Position numbers and translations under genes: made by a program
In this document: positions 8,882 to 11,275 of the stretch, one piece after another
Layout of the letters: every line of letters starts with the position of its first letter
How positions within the stretch are numbered: position 1 is the stretch's first letter
The notes under the pieces: model-generated
Seen by the model: only the letters and a program-made list of their open reading frames with translations
What the model was told of the DNA's origin: nothing
The model's database searches: none
DNA from: Hyphomicrobiales bacterium
Lineage (GTDB): Bacteria > Pseudomonadota > Alphaproteobacteria > Rhizobiales > Hyphomicrobiaceae
DNA: 11,275 nt
Assembly: GCA_017304275.1 (NCBI GenBank)
Contig: JAFKKW010000445.1
Span: 1-11,275, forward strand
Direction of reading: 5' to 3'

Positions 8882-9940
8882 TTAAGCGGGTGGTGGAATG
8901 GAATGGCGGAGCGAGCCGAGCGGCAGAAGCGGCAGGATCGCGCGCCGCAGAGACCGCCATCCGGCCGAGAGGCCGAGGACGACAACGGCCAGCCCCAGCA
9001 GCGTCAGCGACACGCCCATGTCCCGCTGAACGCCTTGCGAGATAAGGTATCCCATCGCGACGCCCGCGTACGTGAGCCCGGAGATGAGCAGAGCGCGCCG
9101 GTCGATCACGATCGCCACGAGGCCGAGCAGCCCGAATATGGCGAGCACGGCAAGGGCCTGTCCGGTTCCCATCCCGTCCGGACTGCCGACAAGCAACTGA
9201 ATGCCTCCGTGCACGATCATCGGCGCGGCCACGAGATGCAGCCAGAAGGCGATGTCCGAGCGCCGCGTTTGCCGCGCCCGGTCGCTGGCGTCGACCCGCA
9301 GGGCGGCGACGAAGATGCAGGCGCCGAGCGCAGCGAACAGGACCGCCGAGTTGAATCCCGGCACGACCTGGGAAACGGTATGCGCGATTGCATAAGTCAG
9401 CCCGACCGCCGCGATCGCCCAATCCACGGGCACATGGAACCGCCGCTCGTGGACGAGCGCGGCGGCGGCTGCGCCAAGTCCGGCGAACAAGGCCGGCGCC
9501 GTCTCGAGTGCGGCGCGCGCGTCGACGAGCGACGTCAGGCGGTCGGACAGGGTGACGAGCACGCCACCCATATAGACGCCCATAAACGAGCCTGCGCCGG
9601 CGAACATGATCGCCAGCGCGATCGACGGCAGCGCGAGCCGCATGCGCCGCGAGAAGACTTCCGACAGCCCCCACGCCGCGACCATGGCCAGCGCCGCAAA
9701 TCCGATCCCGAACTCCAGCACGCTGGCAAGCGCGAACAGCGCCGCCACCAGCAGGCCGACGCCGATGGTGACGAACACGTCGTTGAAGCCGCCGATCAGG
9801 CGGAACCGTTCGTCGTCGGGATCGGCCGACAGGTCCTCGCGCAGCAGGCTGCCTTCGGCGAGGGCGCGCAGACGCCGGGCCTGATCCGCCGTGATGATTC
9901 CCTGCGCAACGGCAGCCTCGATATGCTCGTCCTGGATCAC
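8882..9940 (-). CDS. DUF2157-like polytopic membrane protein
   Basis: This is a 352-residue integral membrane protein of unknown function. The first 45 or so residues are cytoplasmic and helical (EAAVAQGIITADQARRLRAL), the pattern seen at the start of DUF2157 proteins. GGFNDVFVTIGVGLL follows, opening a series of roughly ten hydrophobic segments. Short basic loops (VDASDRARQTRR) lie between them and the tail is proline-rich. The start is a GTG at 9940 with a strong GGAGG four bases upstream; no in-frame ATG is better placed. It lies inside the apparent hslV-hslU operon, 15-22 bases after the SMR remnant and 11 bases before hslU. Cotranscription with the protease is therefore likely. A functional link to HslUV (for example to membrane or heat stress) is only inference from position. 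Confidence 0.8.
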   Translation of the reverse strand: MIQDEHIEAAVAQGIITADQARRLRALAEGSLLREDLSADPDDERFRLIGGFNDVFVTIGVGLLVAALFALASVLEFGIGFAALAMVAAWGLSEVFSRRMRLALPSIALAIMFAGAGSFMGVYMGGVLVTLSDRLTSLVDARAALETAPALFAGLGAAAAALVHERRFHVPVDWAIAAVGLTYAIAHTVSQVVPGFNSAVLFAALGACIFVAALRVDASDRARQTRRSDIAFWLHLVAAPMIVHGGIQLLVGSPDGMGTGQALAVLAIFGLLGLVAIVIDRRALLISGLTYAGVAMGYLISQGVQRDMGVSLTLLGLAVVVLGLSAGWRSLRRAILPLLPLGSLRHSIPPPA

Positions 9941-9955
9941 CCGGCCTCCGATCCT

Positions 9956-10057
9956 CTAGCGGCTAGTTGGTGACGGCTTTGAGCCCGGCAAGGAGCGCAT
10001 CGCGGTGGTGAACAGGATCTCGAACACGCCGGCAAGCATCAGGAAAACCCAGGCCAT
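9956..10057 (-). pseudogene. Remnant of a small multidrug resistance (SMR/SugE-like) transporter
   Basis: From the ATG at 10057, with GGAG five bases upstream, the frame reads MAWVFLMLAGVFEILF, which closely resembles the first helix of SugE/EmrE-type transporters. Glu13 sits at the essential proton- and drug-binding position. After about 22 residues the similarity stops, and the frame ends at 9956 after 33 codons. In a different frame the last bases before a TAG at 9963 read LLAGLKAVTN, which resembles the end of SMR proteins (typically ...GLK plus a few residues). Intact members have about 105-110 residues. The simplest reading is a deletion of roughly 70-75 codons joining the beginning and end out of frame. 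The 33-residue product could still be made, as a single helix, but could not transport. It lies between hslV and the DUF2157-like gene on the same strand. Confidence 0.6.
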
Positions 10058-10089
10058 GAAAACTCCAAGGGAAAGGAAGAAGGCCGCCG

Positions 10090-10662
10090 CTATTTCGAGG
10101 ACGGCAGGCTTTCAATGACGAGATTGGAATTCGTGTAGACGCAGATTTCGCCGGCGATCGCCATCGCGCGCCGCGCAATCGTCTCGGCGTCGAGCGGCTG
10201 ATCGAGCAGCGCGCGCGCGGCCGAAAGCGCATACATTCCACCCGATCCGATGCCCATCACGTCGTGCTCCGGCTCGAGCACGTCGCCGGTGCCCGTGAGC
10301 ACCAGCGTGACGTCCTTGTCGGCGACGATCATCATGGCTTCGAGCCGGCGCAGGAACCGATCCGTGCGCCAGTCCTTGGCGAGTTCCACGGCAGCGCGCA
10401 TGAGCTGCCCCGGATATTGCTCGAGCTTGGCTTCGAGCCGCTCGAACAGCGTGAAGGCGTCCGCGGTTGCACCGGCAAACCCGGCGATAACGCCGCCTTT
10501 ACCGAGCTGGCGCACCTTGCGGGCGTTGGCCTTGATGATGGTGGCGCCGAGGCTTACCTGCCCGTCGCCGGCGATCACCACGCGCCCGTCCTTGCGCACG
10601 GTCAGAATGGTCGTCGCGTGCCAGGAGCCGCCGTCTGTCGAGGAATGCGGAGTGTTTGCCAT
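10090..10662 (-). CDS. hslV: ATP-dependent protease subunit HslV (N-terminal threonine peptidase)
   Basis: HslV (ClpQ) is the proteasome-like peptidase that pairs with HslU. The ATG at 10662 gives 190 residues. A 16-residue N-terminal stretch ends at HA just before Thr17, the catalytic nucleophile exposed by processing (TTILTVRKDG). Residues equivalent to the E. coli active site are present: Asp33 (AGDGQVSLG), Lys49 (NARKV), Gly61 (GFAGATADAF) and Ser140 (GIGSGG). The C-terminal ICVYTNSNLVIE segment is typical. E. coli HslV loses only its initiator methionine; the longer propeptide is usual for alphaproteobacteria as far as I recall. The frame is open further upstream across hisB on the other strand, but that is a shadow. 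The ribosome binding site is weak (CGGA). It appears to be the first gene of the minus-strand operon ending at 7323. Confidence 0.96.
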   Translation of the reverse strand: MANTPHSSTDGGSWHATTILTVRKDGRVVIAGDGQVSLGATIIKANARKVRQLGKGGVIAGFAGATADAFTLFERLEAKLEQYPGQLMRAAVELAKDWRTDRFLRRLEAMMIVADKDVTLVLTGTGDVLEPEHDVMGIGSGGMYALSAARALLDQPLDAETIARRAMAIAGEICVYTNSNLVIESLPSSK

Positions 10663-10815
10663 GAATTCCGTGCCAACGTAAGGAGGGGCGCGACCTCGGG
10701 AAGCGCCGCGGGCGCTCTGGAACCGGGTCCCCGAAGCTGATAAACGCTGAGGTTCGTTAAGGCAACATCGGCCGGATTGCCGGCCGAGATCCCCGCCCTG
10801 CCATCGAGGAAAATC
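10663..10815. promoter_or_regulatory. Divergent hslV/hisB promoter region with two hairpins
   Basis: These 153 bases separate the starts of hslV (-) and hisB (+) and must hold promoters for both. Two perfect inverted repeats are visible. One is AGCGCC/GGCGCT at 10702-10716 with a three-base loop, nearer hslV. The other is TCGGCCGG/CCGGCCGA at 10768-10787 with a four-base loop, 28 bases before the hisB start. The second could form in the hisB leader RNA. I could not identify convincing -35/-10 pairs for either gene, nor a heat-shock sigma-32 promoter for hslV. Confidence 0.4.
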
Positions 10816-11275
10816 GTGAAGCGGCAAGCCACAATCGTCCGCAAAACCAAGGAAACCGAGATCACCGCCACCGTCGACCTCGACGGTACCGGCGCATCGG
10901 ATATTTCGACCGGCGTCGGCTTCCTGGATCACATGCTGGAGCAACTCGCGCGCCACGGCCTCTTCGACATCAAGCTCGCGGCCAAGGGCGATCTGCACAT
11001 CGACTTCCATCACACGACGGAGGACGTCGGCATCGTGCTCGGGCAGGCGGTGGCGAAGGCGCTCGGCGACAAGCAGGGCATCGCGCGCTATGCGGACGTG
11101 CACCTGCCGATGGACGAGGCGCTGACGCGCGTCGCCCTCGATATCTCGGGCCGCCCGTACCTGATCTGGAAGGTTGCCTTCTCGCAACCCAAGGTCGGCG
11201 ACATGGACACCGAGCTGTTTCGTGAGTGGTTCCAGGCCTTTGCTCAGAACGCCGGCATCACGCTGCACGTCGAGA
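10816..11275 (+). CDS. hisB: Imidazoleglycerol-phosphate dehydratase HisB, N-terminal part (3' end outside window)
   Basis: HisB converts imidazoleglycerol phosphate to imidazoleacetol phosphate in histidine biosynthesis. The first 153 codons are present, from a GTG at 10816 with GAGGA five bases upstream, and the gene runs off the window. The start VKRQATIVRKTKETEI is normal. Metal- and substrate-binding residues are visible: GFLDHML (Asp38, His39), HHTTEDVGI (His65, His66, Glu69, Asp70) and MDEAL (Glu101). The second HHxxE metal motif lies beyond the window edge. It looks like the monofunctional dehydratase, without the N-terminal phosphatase domain of the enterobacterial fusion. Divergent placement from hslV, with his genes downstream, is common in Hyphomicrobiales. 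Confidence 0.95.
   Translation, partial: MKRQATIVRKTKETEITATVDLDGTGASDISTGVGFLDHMLEQLARHGLFDIKLAAKGDLHIDFHHTTEDVGIVLGQAVAKALGDKQGIARYADVHLPMDEALTRVALDISGRPYLIWKVAFSQPKVGDMDTELFREWFQAFAQNAGITLHVE

Noticed and set aside
7545..8885. 446-codon open frame on the plus strand opposite hslU
   Set aside because: It is an antisense shadow produced by the strong G/C bias of hslU codon positions; the minus strand has every HslU motif.
8871..9674. Upstream extension of hslU across the membrane gene (total 704 codons)
   Set aside because: Arg/Ala-rich out-of-frame reading of the DUF2157-like gene; HslU begins naturally at 8870.
8903..9973. 356-codon open frame on the plus strand opposite the DUF2157-like gene
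   Set aside because: Arg/Gly/Glu/His-rich, without domains; it is the shadow of a clear polytopic membrane protein with a GGAGG site.
10663..11268. Upstream extension of hslV across hisB (total 392 codons)
   Set aside because: It is antisense to hisB, which has complete dehydratase motifs; HslV begins naturally at 10662.

Overview
The window is GC-rich DNA, except for short A/T-rich patches between genes. Its gene content (recF-gyrB, an HslVU protease locus beside hisB, a GcvA-type LysR regulator, a TrhO-type rhodanese) fits an alphaproteobacterium, most likely of the order Hyphomicrobiales (Rhizobiales). That assignment rests on recognising protein motifs and gene order by eye, not on a database search.

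Layout: (1) 1-2970 (+): the 3' end of recF, then complete gyrB. This is the tail of the dnaA-dnaN-recF-gyrB arrangement usual near a chromosomal origin. (2) 3052-3453 (+): a small unnamed protein that may have a PH/GRAM-like fold. It is convergent with a transglutaminase-like gene (3450-4286, -), and the two stop codons overlap. (3) 4442-5280 (+): a prolyl aminopeptidase-like gene broken by an internal deletion plus frameshift that removes its catalytic serine region. (4) 5293-6138 (+): trhO, a rhodanese-type tRNA uridine hydroxylase. (5) 6143-6397: a probable 50-residue gene on the minus strand, divergent from a LysR regulator (6398-7339, +). Three alternating TTACAT half-sites lie directly before the regulator. 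(6) 10662-7323 (-): an apparent operon, in transcription order hslV, the remnant of a small multidrug resistance (SMR) transporter, a DUF2157-like membrane protein, hslU and a 70-residue membrane protein. (7) 10816-11275 (+): the start of hisB, divergent from hslV.

How the genes fit together: RecF and GyrB serve DNA repair/replication and topology. HslV (peptidase) and HslU (AAA+ unfoldase) form one ATP-dependent protease, although their genes are separated here by about 1.2 kb. HisB belongs to histidine biosynthesis. The middle of the window is accessory and shows decay: two genes (pip-like and SMR) keep their beginnings and ends but have lost their middles.

I found no CRISPR array, insertion sequence, tRNA, rRNA or recognisable novel defence or biosynthetic system. 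The points most worth a second look are the two internally deleted genes, the LysR operator with its small divergent gene, and the hslV-hslU separation.
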